A DNA stretch of 64,000 nt. Source: DATBGE01 sp036558125. GTDB lineage: Bacteria > Gemmatimonadota > Gemmatimonadetes > Gemmatimonadales > GWC2-71-9. Shown here one piece after another: positions 52,440 through 61,985 of the stretch; within the stretch, counting starts at the first letter, position 1, and the number at the start of each line of letters is the position of its first letter. Position numbers and translations under genes: made by a program. The notes under the pieces are model-generated. The model worked only from the letters and a program-made list of their open reading frames with translations, had not been told where the DNA came from and did not search any database. Where the stretch lies: positions 1 through 64,000 of the forward strand of contig DATBGE010000143.1 of assembly GCA_036558125.1 (NCBI GenBank), given 5' to 3'.

Positions 52440-53297
52440 ATGCGCCGTGCATTCGGGACGTCCGCCCTGCTTCTATTCCTTTGGCTGATCGCGCCCAGCA
52501 CGCTGCTGTCCGCGCAGGACTATCGTACGGTGACCCTGTCCAAACAGTACCGGGGACAGGACAGCCTCCAGGCCGAGATCGAATTTGCTGCCGGGGTATT
52601 GAGGGTGCGGCCGGGATCTCCGGGATCGCTCTACCGCATGGAGCTTTCCTACGATCCTGAGCGTTTCGCCCCCCTCAGCAAGGTGGACAGCAGCGGGACG
52701 GACCTGCGCCTCGGCATCAAGAGCAGTGGACAGGCGGGGATCAGCGTGGGACTCAAGAACGACCGTCCCCAGGATGGGCTGATCGAGCTCAACCCCCGCA
52801 CGATTCTTTCCCTGGACGTAACCCTCGGCGCGGCTCAGGCTGACCTGGACCTGGGTGGACTCCGTGTCTCTCAGGCCGAGATCCGAACCGGTGCCAGCGA
52901 AACCACCCTGCGGTTCAGCTCACCCAATCGGGTCGAGTGCGAACAAATGAGCATCAGCGTGGGAGCCGCGGAATTCTCGGGGTACCAATTGGGCAACGGC
53001 GATTGCAAGACCATCAACGTAGATGGTGGCGTTGGCGGCGTGCTGGTTGACCTGACCGGCGCCTGGAAGCGAGATGCGACGGTAACGCTGGCCGTGGCGC
53101 TGGGAGACATCTCGCTGGTGCTGCCCAAGGAGGTCGGCGTCGAGCTGACCCTGGATCGCTTCCTGTCGAACTTCAATCCCGAAGGATTCGTTCACGAGGG
53201 TCGGGTCTACCGCTCGCTGAACTATGCCACCGCAGGGCGCAGGCTCTCCCTTTCTCTCACCAGCACGGTCGGCGTCGTGAAGGTGGAGTGGAAGTAG
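52440..53297 (+). CDS. Secreted beta-rich protein (LiaF/toast-rack-like)
   Basis: A 285-residue protein with a signal peptide ending TLLSAQ and a repetitive beta structure (LDVTLGAAQADLDLGGLRVS, IRTGASETTLRFSSPN, MSISVGAAEFSGYQLG). This looks like the toast-rack/LiaF-like fold of envelope-stress proteins. It is the last gene of the sigma/anti-sigma unit. It ends immediately next to a convergent lipoprotein gene. Confidence 0.75.
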   Translation: MRRAFGTSALLLFLWLIAPSTLLSAQDYRTVTLSKQYRGQDSLQAEIEFAAGVLRVRPGSPGSLYRMELSYDPERFAPLSKVDSSGTDLRLGIKSSGQAGISVGLKNDRPQDGLIELNPRTILSLDVTLGAAQADLDLGGLRVSQAEIRTGASETTLRFSSPNRVECEQMSISVGAAEFSGYQLGNGDCKTINVDGGVGGVLVDLTGAWKRDATVTLAVALGDISLVLPKEVGVELTLDRFLSNFNPEGFVHEGRVYRSLNYATAGRRLSLSLTSTVGVVKVEWK

Positions 53298-53705
53298 TCA
53301 AGGGCAATCGAGTTTCTCGAATCCTTCCTTGTTGTTGCAATCGATCATGACCGCGGAGAAAGTCACGACCGCCGCGCTCACGACCACGAACCCCACGGTG
53401 TTCCCTACATTCGTCTTCTTGACCTCGACATTCTGAAGATCGCCCAGCGGGATCGCGACCCGGCGCAGCGTGTCGCCTTGAGCCTCTCCTCCTGCCGTTC
53501 CCAGCAGAGAATCTTCCACCACCCTCGGATACCGAAGCTGGAGCCTTGAGCCATCAGCCCGGGTAACCCGAACTTTCTCGGGCTGCTTCTCGGAGATGAA
53601 TTCCGCGGGGTTCGGAGTGCCAGGTTGCCAATAGGTACATGCCAGCAGGACCGAGGAGAGCAGGCTGATGGCCGGCTGGCGGCCACGCTTCGAAAGGGAT
53701 GCCAT
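53298..53705 (-). CDS. Small lipoprotein
   Basis: A 135-residue protein. Starting at ATG 53705 gives a signal sequence with lipobox LLAC near residue 23. It has a short domain with RVTRADGSRLQLRYPRVVED and a C-terminal hydrophobic segment VGFVVVSAAVVTFSAVM. Function is unknown. The two-strand region resembles outer-membrane stress proteins only weakly. Confidence 0.68.
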   Translation of the reverse strand: MASLSKRGRQPAISLLSSVLLACTYWQPGTPNPAEFISEKQPEKVRVTRADGSRLQLRYPRVVEDSLLGTAGGEAQGDTLRRVAIPLGDLQNVEVKKTNVGNTVGFVVVSAAVVTFSAVMIDCNNKEGFEKLDCP

Positions 53706-53778
53706 GAATTGCCTCCGGGGACCTGGTGCGGACCGTTCTTTGTCACACGCAGGTTGGCCTCCCCGGATCAAGAGAAGA

Positions 53779-55680
53779 TCAAGCGGGCGGGTGTCGCGCC
53801 GTGTCGATAATCCGTTTCTTTTGGCCTGGCGTGACCATGTCTCGTCCCACAACATCCCTCGACACCCGAGCCACAAACGAGTATCCCCTCGGTTCGGCAA
53901 CCAGCCACCGTTGCCATTCCAGCTCATCGAGAGCGCTGTGAAGCGCCTCCCCATCGAGTCCGCTGCCCCGGCTCAGTTCGGCCGCAGTAACCCGGTCTGC
54001 CAGCACCGATGCCGCGGCCAGGACACGCTGTGCCCCCTGCGTCAGCCTCCGAAATCCGATTCGTATGGCCGCCACCACCGCGTCCGGCAGATCCCCAGGG
54101 AGCGTATCGCTGAGTGTCCGAAGCGGGCTGGGCCAGGCGCCCTCGCTCTGGCGCAGATCGAGCCCCAAGGACACGGCATGAAGCAGTTCAACGACCAGTA
54201 ACGGAAGGCCGGCGGAATCCATCACCACCCTCCGCGCGATCCGATCCAGCTCTGTTTCGGTAAAGCGAGGCAGAGCCCAGCGAGCCAGTTCGTGAATGGC
54301 TTCCACTTTGAGGGCCTCGACTCTTACTACTGTACCCGGAACGTCTCTCGGAATCCGAACCCGGAGGTCGTCGATCTCCTGACGTGCGCCGACGAGAGTA
54401 GTGGATGCCACGATGAAGAGCGGTGCGGCTCGGCCATCACGGAGCGCTGCCGCCAGAGTCAGAATCGACTCCCGGTCGGACCACTGCAGATCATCGATGG
54501 CGAGGAGGACCGGTTGCTCCTGGATGATGGCGCCGAGGACCTCAACGAACGCCCGACCAACCGCAGGACCATTCTCCCGGGATGGAGCGAAGCGATCCGC
54601 CCATTCGGGAATCCGGGCTGCCAGAACGCCAAGGCTTTGCGCCGATGCGGAGGAGAGTCCCGGCATCTCCAACATGCCGCCCCGAGCGAGACCAATCAGG
54701 GAAGCGAAGGGCTCCGTCGAGTCGGCCTCCACAGCGCGGACAGCGGCAACCGCGGCACGATCGAGCCGGGCGCGGTCCAGCAGCTCCTCGAGCAGCCGGG
54801 TCTTGCCGGTACCCGAGTCTCCTTCGATGATGGCAATTGTCCCCCGCTTCTGATCCCGGCACGCCGTCCAGGCTTCGAGCAGGTGGCCGAGTTCTTCACC
54901 CCGCGCCACGAGCGGCGCCCGCCGCGAATAGGCACTCGCTGATTCGAGGGCATCGGGCGCCAGATTCCACCCACGGCCGCGGCGGATCCGTTCGGCCAGC
55001 GCGCCAGTTTCCGCCTCGGGAGCAACACCACGAGACTCGGAGAGCGCTGCGCTCAACCGTTCGAACTCCACGAGTGCAGCTGCCCGGTCTCCGTTCAGCG
55101 AGAGTATCCGCATCAATGCTCGGGATGCCCCTTCGGCGAGAGGGTCGAATCCGAGTGCCCTGGTCGCGAACTCTGCCGCTTCCTTCAAGTCCCCAGAGGT
55201 GAGGCTTTCTCCCGCCGCTCGAGCCAGAGCCTGGACTCCATTGCGCCGCCACGCCTCCCGCTCCTGCCGCAGCCAGTCCTCGAAGTCCGACGCACCGGGA
55301 ATTCCGAATCCTTCGAGGAAATCCCCGAGGAAGAGCGTCGCGGCATCTCGCCATTTCCCCGCCCCGGTCAGTGACTTGAAGCGGTCGGTGTCCAGATCCA
55401 GAGCCTGGGGCGCTACGCGAACTTGACGGGCGTCACTCTGCACTCCGTCTTCACCAAGCGCTCGCCGCAACACGCGGAGGGCCTCATTGAGCGAATGACG
55501 CGCTTGAGTCTCCTGTTTCTCCGGCCACAACAGTCCCACGAGGTGATCCCGGGTGCGGCCCCGCGGCGAGCGGGCCAGGTAGACCAGAAGCGCCAGGTTC
55601 TTGCGCCAGAGGAGTTCCTGCGGTGCGGGGCCGCCGTCGGCGGTGACCTCGACCGGGCCGAGCAGGCGGCAGCGGATCAC
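53779..55680 (-). CDS. SARP/BTAD-type transcriptional regulator with AAA ATPase domain
   Basis: A 633-residue regulator. Residues ~1-100 form a winged-helix/BTAD start (LLGPVEVTADG, KNLALLVYLARSP, RHSLNEALRVLRRALGE), and ~105-240 the BTAD TPR bundle. The ATPase region (~265-600) has Walker A EGDSGTGKTRLLEE and Walker B PVLLAIDDLQWSD. No C-terminal LuxR-type HTH is seen. GTG start at 55680 overlaps the kinase stop (GTGA), so the two are coupled. Likely DNA-binding activator controlled by the kinase. Confidence 0.88.
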   Translation of the reverse strand: MIRCRLLGPVEVTADGGPAPQELLWRKNLALLVYLARSPRGRTRDHLVGLLWPEKQETQARHSLNEALRVLRRALGEDGVQSDARQVRVAPQALDLDTDRFKSLTGAGKWRDAATLFLGDFLEGFGIPGASDFEDWLRQEREAWRRNGVQALARAAGESLTSGDLKEAAEFATRALGFDPLAEGASRALMRILSLNGDRAAALVEFERLSAALSESRGVAPEAETGALAERIRRGRGWNLAPDALESASAYSRRAPLVARGEELGHLLEAWTACRDQKRGTIAIIEGDSGTGKTRLLEELLDRARLDRAAVAAVRAVEADSTEPFASLIGLARGGMLEMPGLSSASAQSLGVLAARIPEWADRFAPSRENGPAVGRAFVEVLGAIIQEQPVLLAIDDLQWSDRESILTLAAALRDGRAAPLFIVASTTLVGARQEIDDLRVRIPRDVPGTVVRVEALKVEAIHELARWALPRFTETELDRIARRVVMDSAGLPLLVVELLHAVSLGLDLRQSEGAWPSPLRTLSDTLPGDLPDAVVAAIRIGFRRLTQGAQRVLAAASVLADRVTAAELSRGSGLDGEALHSALDELEWQRWLVAEPRGYSFVARVSRDVVGRDMVTPGQKKRIIDTARHPPA

Positions 55681-58544
55681 CGGGAGCAAATTTCCGCCGC
55701 CCGGCCTGCGCGCTGCTGGAGGTCGGAGAAGGAGGGTTCGGCGTCGCTCCATAGCTCGCGCACTCGGCGCGCGAGATCGCACGCGCTGCTGGTTCGCCCC
55801 GCCGCTCGATCGGACTCGGCCTGAAGCAGCCGGCCGAAGACCGCAAGCATGCCGTCTATGTCGCCCGCTTCGAGGTCACGCTGGGGCCAGCCTTCGATGC
55901 CGGAGTCGGAGTTATGGAACCAGAGCCTGGTGGCGTCCGCGGCCGCGCTGTCTCCCAGCGAGAGCTGCCACTTGATGCGTTGCAGATAGAGCACCGAGCG
56001 GGCGAACGGGTCCTGTACCACGCCCGCGGTGTCGTAGGATATGAGAGCATCGGAGAGACGCAGCGCATCTACGGCACGTCCCCGAGCGGCCCGTTGCATG
56101 GCATCGACCAGTGAACGAAGCCGTGCCGCCCCGGCAGCCGTCATCCGTGACGAGTAGGTGAGCGCGGCCGCCGTGTCACCCCGGCTCTGGGCGTCCACCG
56201 CGAGGGCCCAGAGCGCGCGAGTACCCGTAGCACTCCTGTCGCCTGCGATTGTTCGAAGCCAGAAGAGGGCACTGTCGCGCTGCACCTGAGGTATTCCCGG
56301 AAGACCATAGGTCCCGGGCATCACTCTCCATTCGGCGCGCTCCAACAAAGCATCGGGGCGATTCCACATCACAGTTGCCGTATCGAGGTGAGGCAGGGCC
56401 TCAAGAGGACGGCCGAGAAACATCAGGGCCAGTCCCTCCGCCCGGTGGCCATTCGCGCGAGTGTCCCGGTCCAATCCTTTCTCGACCAGAATCCTTCCCA
56501 ATGTGCGTTGGGCGTTCGGCACGTCGAAAGAAAACCCCAGCCGCGCATAGCGGTTTATCCGGTCCAGTGTTGCCGGGTCCACGTCGAGACTGACCCACCA
56601 GCCTTCCCAAGGTTCTTTCCAGGAGTGGAATCGCGCGTCATAGGCAAACCTGAAAAACTTCCGCCGCTGTGCATCCTCTTGCTCACCGGACGGGGGGATA
56701 CTGACCCGGTACTTGAGAGCCGAATCCGCCTGGGGCCGGCGGCCCAGATGCAGATAGCCGTAGAAGAGATGGTCGAAGGCCGGCATCTGCTCCAAGTCGG
56801 GTTCGATCGCCACCGCAGCGCGGAACTGAGCGAGGGCCGAGTCAATCGGATATCCGACCAGCGGGCCCCGGTGGAACAGCTCGTCGGCATACACGAAACG
56901 GACGTACCCGTCCTGCGGGAAGTCCGCGACAGTGGCCCGATATAGCTGGAACCTTCGGAGAAGGTCGGGATCGAGCAGGCCCTGGATCAGGGCGCGATAC
57001 TGGTCTGGAAGCTCTTCCGCGTGTTCATCGTAGAGATTCCGCAGATGCTCGGCGAACGGCAGGCGCAAGAATCGATACACGATCCCCAGCCGCCAGGAAG
57101 CGTAGAGGAACGTCGGGTCGGCAGCGAGCGCCGCTTCATAATGCTGGCGGGCAGAGTGGTACGCGTCGCGCTGGAAGTCTCTCTCTCCAGCGAAATATTG
57201 AGCGTACGCCTCCCGGTTCGAGTTGGGATTGGCTCGCTTTCTCAGCTCGTAGTAGTAAGCCCAGTGCTGGGGAAAGACCTGGCGAACAATCGAGTCGGCG
57301 GCGGCTCGACTCCAACCGATGGGATCGGTCGAGTCCCCGGCAACGGTGAGCACGTGGGACGGCTCCGGCTCCCGGTCCCGGACGGTCATTCGCAAAACCC
57401 AACCTGCAGGTTGCCTGAGCAACAGTCCAGAAACCACCTGTCCAGCACGAAGATCCTGCCGCGCCCTAACGTCGCGCAACAACGGTGGAACCGAGTCTAT
57501 CCAGCAGGCAACCGACGCCTCGGGTGTTACTCGCAATCGACCGAACCAGTCCAACTCCAGCTGCACCATCCGGGCGAAATCGTCACCGCCAACGCCGGGA
57601 GACCCGCCGCTCACTGTAAAGGGCAGCAGCGCCAGGTCGGATCGGCCAGGCTGGCGGCAAATCGACGTCGGATGTCGGGACCAGACGATCGTGCCCAAGA
57701 CACCCAGCACCAATGCCAGGAAAACCGGAAGAATGGGAGTTCGGGCCTTTTCGAGTGAGGCCAGCGCCGCTTCAAAGTCGGTCGCGTTGGGCCAGCGGTC
57801 GCCCGGTGCGGGCTGCAGCGCGCGCTTCAGCACGGCAGCGAGCCTCGGCGGAACGCCCGTCCAGTTGCCCAGCTTGGGGCTGGTATGCATCGGCCAGCGA
57901 CGCCCGGTCAGCGCCTCGTACATGACCAGCGCCGCGGAGTAGAGGTCCGACCTGCCTTCTACTGGTTGCCCGCTGGACTGCTCCGGACTCATGTAGATCA
58001 CGGTCCCGATCTGCTGCCCAGGAGCGGTCAGGTCGCTCTCGGGTTCATTCCGCGGCGTGTGCGCAATGCCGAAATCACCGATCATCGCGCGCCCATCGAC
58101 GACGAAGATGTTCGAGGGCTTGATGTCCCGATGGACTACACCGATCCGATGGACGGCGGCGAGTCCGTTGAGCAGGCCCTGACCCAATCGACTGGTTTCC
58201 TTTGGGGTGAAGGTGCCGTTCTGCAGTTGGTTGGCGAGGGTTCCACCAGGCAGGTAATCCATGATGTAGCAGGAGAGACCTTCCCCCTGCCGCGTGGTAT
58301 GGATCGAGACGATGTGAGGGTGAGGGGCCAGCTTGGCGATGGTTTGCGCTTCGGCGACGAATCGCCGCTCCATCTCCGCTGTGGCCATTTCGGGATGGAG
58401 AATCTTGACCGCGACTCGCCGGTCGAGCGCCGGTTCGTATGCGAGGTAGACCGCTCCCATGCCACCGCTCCCCAGCAGCCGGCCAAGGCTGTAGTCGGGA
58501 GCCAGGAGCTTCGCGAGCCGATCCCTCAGCGCGTCAGAATCCAC
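55677..58544 (-). CDS. Membrane serine/threonine protein kinase with TPR sensor
   Basis: A 955-residue Hanks-type kinase. The kinase domain (~18-275) shows GSGGMGAVYLA, AVKILH, HRDIKPSNI, GDFGIA and the activation-loop GTVIYMSPEQ. A transmembrane helix follows (~285-305). The long C-terminal part (~330-955) contains an adenylate-cyclase-like N-region and many TPR helices (for example ALAADPTFLYASWRLGIVYR). The kinase is probably anchored with TPRs outside the cytoplasm. Coupled to the SARP regulator gene. Confidence 0.9.
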   Translation of the reverse strand: MDSDALRDRLAKLLAPDYSLGRLLGSGGMGAVYLAYEPALDRRVAVKILHPEMATAEMERRFVAEAQTIAKLAPHPHIVSIHTTRQGEGLSCYIMDYLPGGTLANQLQNGTFTPKETSRLGQGLLNGLAAVHRIGVVHRDIKPSNIFVVDGRAMIGDFGIAHTPRNEPESDLTAPGQQIGTVIYMSPEQSSGQPVEGRSDLYSAALVMYEALTGRRWPMHTSPKLGNWTGVPPRLAAVLKRALQPAPGDRWPNATDFEAALASLEKARTPILPVFLALVLGVLGTIVWSRHPTSICRQPGRSDLALLPFTVSGGSPGVGGDDFARMVQLELDWFGRLRVTPEASVACWIDSVPPLLRDVRARQDLRAGQVVSGLLLRQPAGWVLRMTVRDREPEPSHVLTVAGDSTDPIGWSRAAADSIVRQVFPQHWAYYYELRKRANPNSNREAYAQYFAGERDFQRDAYHSARQHYEAALAADPTFLYASWRLGIVYRFLRLPFAEHLRNLYDEHAEELPDQYRALIQGLLDPDLLRRFQLYRATVADFPQDGYVRFVYADELFHRGPLVGYPIDSALAQFRAAVAIEPDLEQMPAFDHLFYGYLHLGRRPQADSALKYRVSIPPSGEQEDAQRRKFFRFAYDARFHSWKEPWEGWWVSLDVDPATLDRINRYARLGFSFDVPNAQRTLGRILVEKGLDRDTRANGHRAEGLALMFLGRPLEALPHLDTATVMWNRPDALLERAEWRVMPGTYGLPGIPQVQRDSALFWLRTIAGDRSATGTRALWALAVDAQSRGDTAAALTYSSRMTAAGAARLRSLVDAMQRAARGRAVDALRLSDALISYDTAGVVQDPFARSVLYLQRIKWQLSLGDSAAADATRLWFHNSDSGIEGWPQRDLEAGDIDGMLAVFGRLLQAESDRAAGRTSSACDLARRVRELWSDAEPSFSDLQQRAGRAAEICSR

Positions 58545-58601
58545 GGTCCCCCGCAGGAGATTACGTGAACCTACGTGGCGTCCTTGCCACTGACGGCGCG
58601 C

Positions 58602-59360
58602 CTATCCTAGTCTGGCGCGCACTCTCCCTCCCACTCCAAGGCCCAGCCGGCGAGCAGCCGACCCATCCCGCACCGCGATTTCGACCGTTCCTCCCGAGCC
58701 CAGATACGCGACGAGGCCGCCAGTTGGCACATCGCCAAAGGTGCGGCGCAGCGGCCCGATAGAAAGTTCCTCGACTTCAAGCACCGCGTAAGGGGGAACC
58801 AGATCTGGCGTAAGGTTGGTGATGAGGTTGCCGTAACGGTCGATGAAGATCACCTCTCCCATCACACTCTTGCCCTGGTATTGCGGGTGGGCGCCCGACA
58901 ACCGGACCGGAACCCTGCTGTACGGCTGGCCTAGCGACCCAACGGGATCACCACGAGCCAATGCCGCCGCTGCGGGAGCAAAGACGTCTCGACCATGGAA
59001 GGTTGCCGAGGCGGCTTCGGGCAGCGGCAGGCTCACTGCCTCAACTTCGGTTCCGTGCAGAACCGCGCTGAAGACGCCGTTATCCGGTCCGACAAAGCCG
59101 TGACCTTTAGCAGTGAATGCCAGCGCACCTCTCGCCGTGCCTACGCCGGGATCCACCACCACCAGATGCACTGTTCCCGAGGGGAAACGGGACCAGGTTC
59201 GTCCCAGGACATATGAAGCTCCCGGGAGGTCTCCCGGCGCGATGGAGTGCGTGATATCAACCAGCGTGGCACCGGGGGCGAGGGTGAGAAGCACCCCCTT
59301 CATTTCACCGACGTAGGGGTCCGCGGTGCCGTAGTCCGTTAGGAGGGTTATCAGGGTCAC
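58602..59360 (-). CDS. SAM hydroxide adenosyltransferase (DUF62 family)
   Basis: A 252-residue protein of the fluorinase/chlorinase superfamily. MTLITLLTDYGTADPYVGEMKG is the family N-terminus; VVDPGVGT, GFVGPDNGVF and the FHGRDVFAPAAA motif hold the residues that define the SAM-hydrolysing subgroup. It converts SAM to adenosine and methionine. It follows mrp by 21 nt on the same strand. Confidence 0.93.
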   Translation of the reverse strand: MTLITLLTDYGTADPYVGEMKGVLLTLAPGATLVDITHSIAPGDLPGASYVLGRTWSRFPSGTVHLVVVDPGVGTARGALAFTAKGHGFVGPDNGVFSAVLHGTEVEAVSLPLPEAASATFHGRDVFAPAAAALARGDPVGSLGQPYSRVPVRLSGAHPQYQGKSVMGEVIFIDRYGNLITNLTPDLVPPYAVLEVEELSIGPLRRTFGDVPTGGLVAYLGSGGTVEIAVRDGSAARRLGLGVGGRVRARLG

Positions 59361-59381
59361 CGGGATCGCGCCGCGGGCGCA

Positions 59382-60491
59382 TCACCCCCGCAGGATGGGC
59401 AGGGCGAACGTCTTCCCTCCAACCTGACGGTGCAGCGCGTCGGACAGACCGATGAGAGCAACTGCGGCGGGACTGGAGGGAGAGCCCACGATGACCGGGA
59501 CACCGCGATCCGCCTGCTCCGCCAGGCCCGGCTGCAACGGGATCGAGCCCAGCAGCGGCACGCCAAGCTCCTCGGCAAGACGCTCACCGCCGCCGGAGGA
59601 GAAGAACGCCACGCGCTTGCCGGTTTCAGGATCGACGTAGGCTCCCATGTTCTCGACCACGCCGGCTACTGGAACCCCGACCTTCTCAAACATCTTGGCG
59701 CCACGCAACGCGTCTCCCACCGCGACTTCCTGCGGAGTGGTCACGATCACCGCCGTCGCGACGTGGCAGGACTGGACCAGCGAGAGTTGGGCATCGCCGG
59801 TGCCGGGCGGCAAGTCCACGATGAAGTAGTCGAGTTCGCCCCAGTCCACGTCGCGCAGAAACTGCTGCACGATCTTCATGATGATCGGCCCGCGCCAGAT
59901 AGCGGGCGCATCCCGGTCCACCAGGAAGCCGAGCGACATGAGACGGACCCCATGGGCCACATGCGGCTCGATCTTTCCGCCGACGACTGGCGGCTTCTCG
60001 AAGACGCCGAACATGCGGGGGATATTGGGACCGTAGACGTCCGCGTCCATCAGCCCCACCTGGTGACCGGCCTGTGCCAGCGCCACCGCAAGGTTCGCCG
60101 ACACCGTGGACTTACCCACCCCGCCCTTTCCCGACGAGATCGCGATGATCTTGCCGAGGTTGGGAAAGTCGCTGGCCGGCGGCGGCGCCGGCATTCCGGC
60201 ACTCTGCGGCGCTCCAGGTGGCGGATGGGTGGACTTGGCGGGACCGGCCGGGTCCACCACGCTGATCCGGACCTCGGCGGGATTTACGCCTTCCACGGCG
60301 CGGACTGCGGCACGGGCCTCACGTACCAGTGTCGCCGGATCCTCTCGGCCCAGCAAGAAGGTGAAGGAGACTTTGCCGTTATCCTCGACGACCAGATCGC
60401 GGACCATGCCGGAAGAGATCAGATCGTTTTCGAGACGGGGGTTCTGGATCCGCGAAAGCGCCGCGGCGACTCTCGCGCTCAATTCGGACAT
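59382..60491 (-). CDS. Mrp/NBP35-family iron-sulfur carrier ATPase
   Basis: A 369-residue protein. An N-terminal DUF59/MIP18 domain (~1-85) precedes the P-loop ATPase (~110-365) with SSGKGGVGKSTVSANLAVAL, the deviant Walker signature, and VDLPPGTGD. It transfers iron-sulfur clusters. The CxxC that bridges the cluster in ApbC and NBP35 is absent: the corresponding loop reads VENMGAYVDPETGKR. It is near a NifU-type gene, which fits cluster assembly. Confidence 0.93.
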   Translation of the reverse strand: MSELSARVAAALSRIQNPRLENDLISSGMVRDLVVEDNGKVSFTFLLGREDPATLVREARAAVRAVEGVNPAEVRISVVDPAGPAKSTHPPPGAPQSAGMPAPPPASDFPNLGKIIAISSGKGGVGKSTVSANLAVALAQAGHQVGLMDADVYGPNIPRMFGVFEKPPVVGGKIEPHVAHGVRLMSLGFLVDRDAPAIWRGPIIMKIVQQFLRDVDWGELDYFIVDLPPGTGDAQLSLVQSCHVATAVIVTTPQEVAVGDALRGAKMFEKVGVPVAGVVENMGAYVDPETGKRVAFFSSGGGERLAEELGVPLLGSIPLQPGLAEQADRGVPVIVGSPSSPAAVALIGLSDALHRQVGGKTFALPILRG

Positions 60492-60521
60492 TCCTTGATC
60501 CTAGGCGGCTCGGGGGTTCAT

Positions 60522-60582
60522 GTCATTGCGAGGCCCGCTGAGCAAGCGGCGCGAGCGAAAGGGCCGTGGCAATCCTGCTGAC
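60522..60582. repeat. REP-like palindromic interspersed repeat
   Basis: ATTGCGAGGCCC ... GGGCCGTGGCAAT forms an outer stem (ATTGC/GCAAT and GCCC/GGGC) around an inner CCGCT/AGCGG hairpin. The sequence GTCATTGCGAGG...GGCAATCCTG resembles a repeat seen in many environmental genomes. It sits between nifU-type and mrp genes. Confidence 0.6.
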
Positions 60583-60598
60583 TCGTCAGAGGACGCGG

Positions 60599-60856
60599 TC
60601 AGATCGCTTCGACCTTGAGGACTTCAGGCACCAGTTCCTTCAGCCTGACTTCGATCCCCTGCCTGAGGGTGACGGTTGAGGCGGAGCAGCCATGACAGGT
60701 TCCACCCATCCGCAACAGCAGGATCCCCAGGCTTTCATCGAAGTCCACGACCTCCACGCTGCCCCGGTGCGAGGCGATATATGGGCGCATGGAGTCCAGC
60801 GTCTGCTCGATGCGGGTAAGGATGTCAGGCTGGGTGGAATTACTGGTCATGGGCAT
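60599..60856 (-). CDS. NifU C-terminal-domain iron-sulfur scaffold protein
   Basis: An 85-residue Nfu-type protein. It has the domain core YIASHRGSVEVVDFDE, LLLRMGGTCHGCSAS with the cluster CxxC, and GIEVRLKELVPEV. It would assemble or deliver iron-sulfur clusters, matching the mrp gene next to it. Confidence 0.95.
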   Translation of the reverse strand: MPMTSNSTQPDILTRIEQTLDSMRPYIASHRGSVEVVDFDESLGILLLRMGGTCHGCSASTVTLRQGIEVRLKELVPEVLKVEAI

Positions 60857-60947
60857 TGCTACCGAGACTCAAATCTGGGGTCGAGGGCATTGGCTACAGC
60901 TTATGGCCACCTGCCTTTAAAGGTAACCCCTGCGATTTGGTCGGGTT

Positions 60948-61967
60948 TCAGCGGCTCCCGTTTCCGGACAGGTAGGTCCGGGCCTCGGCCAGAACCCTGG
61001 ATTGTACCTCGGCCATGGACCCTTCAACCGAGAGACCTGAGGCCTTGGTGTGGCCGCCACCGCCGAATGGCCTGGCAAAGGCCGCCACATCAACATCGCC
61101 CACCGAACGGAGCGAAACCTTCACCCTCCCGGCAGCGATTTCCCGGAACAGGAGCGCCATCCGCACACCCGCGATGCTCCGGGGAAATTCGACGATGCCA
61201 TCGAGATCATCGGGGGTGGCACCGAAGCGTTCCATCGCACCCGGAGGCACGGTGACCCAGGCGAGTCCGTGCTCCCGTTCCACGACCATGGTCTGGAGTG
61301 TCTCGGCGAGGAGACGCGCCCGGCCCTCCGGCGCGTTGGCGTAGACGTCGAGATAGATCTGTTCCGGGTCGAGACCGACTTCGAGGAGGGCCGCCGCGAC
61401 GCGCAGGACGTGGGGGCGGGTATTGCTGAAGCGGAACGCCCCGGTATCGGTGAGAATCGCGACGTAGAGAGCCCGGGCCGCGAGCGGTGTCAGCTTCCAG
61501 CCGTTGGCCGCCGCGATTTCGTAGACCAGCTCACCGGTGGCGGAGGCTTCGGGATTCACGTAGCGCGGGCCGGGCGGAAGCAGTCCCGGACTCACGTGGT
61601 GATCGATGCAGGCGACCGGTACGCCCCGGTCCCTGACCAGTCCGCCGAGCATGCCGAGGCGACCCAGATCGGAGATGTCGAGGACGACGATGAGGTCGGA
61701 CTTGCGGAGTTCCTTTACCGCGGCGTCGCTGCGGTCGACGCCCGGCAGATCATGGAACAGGAAGCTGTAGCGTTCGGGAGTGGGCGACGGATTGGTGACC
61801 GTCACTTCGCATCCCTTGGCGCGCAGCAGGTGCGCGAGCCCAACCTCACTGCCCAGCCCGTCTCCATCCGGATTGACGTGTGTCGTGAGGCAGACCCGCT
61901 GGCCGGGTGAGAAAACCCCGGCCAATTCCAGTGCGGCGTCTATACGATCGGGAGAAAGCGTAGTCAT
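60948..61967 (-). CDS. nrnA: Bifunctional oligoribonuclease/PAP phosphatase NrnA (DHH-DHHA1)
   Basis: A 339-residue phosphoesterase that degrades nano-RNA and dephosphorylates pAp. Metal motifs: HVNPDGDGLGSEVG, VLDISDLGRLG and ACIDHHVSP (DHH). The C-terminal DHHA1 domain has FGGGGHTKASG. Length is normal. It starts at ATG 61967, 18 nt downstream of the permease stop. Confidence 0.94.
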   Translation of the reverse strand: MTTLSPDRIDAALELAGVFSPGQRVCLTTHVNPDGDGLGSEVGLAHLLRAKGCEVTVTNPSPTPERYSFLFHDLPGVDRSDAAVKELRKSDLIVVLDISDLGRLGMLGGLVRDRGVPVACIDHHVSPGLLPPGPRYVNPEASATGELVYEIAAANGWKLTPLAARALYVAILTDTGAFRFSNTRPHVLRVAAALLEVGLDPEQIYLDVYANAPEGRARLLAETLQTMVVEREHGLAWVTVPPGAMERFGATPDDLDGIVEFPRSIAGVRMALLFREIAAGRVKVSLRSVGDVDVAAFARPFGGGGHTKASGLSVEGSMAEVQSRVLAEARTYLSGNGSR

Positions 61968-61985
61968 GCTACGAAATCTAACTGC

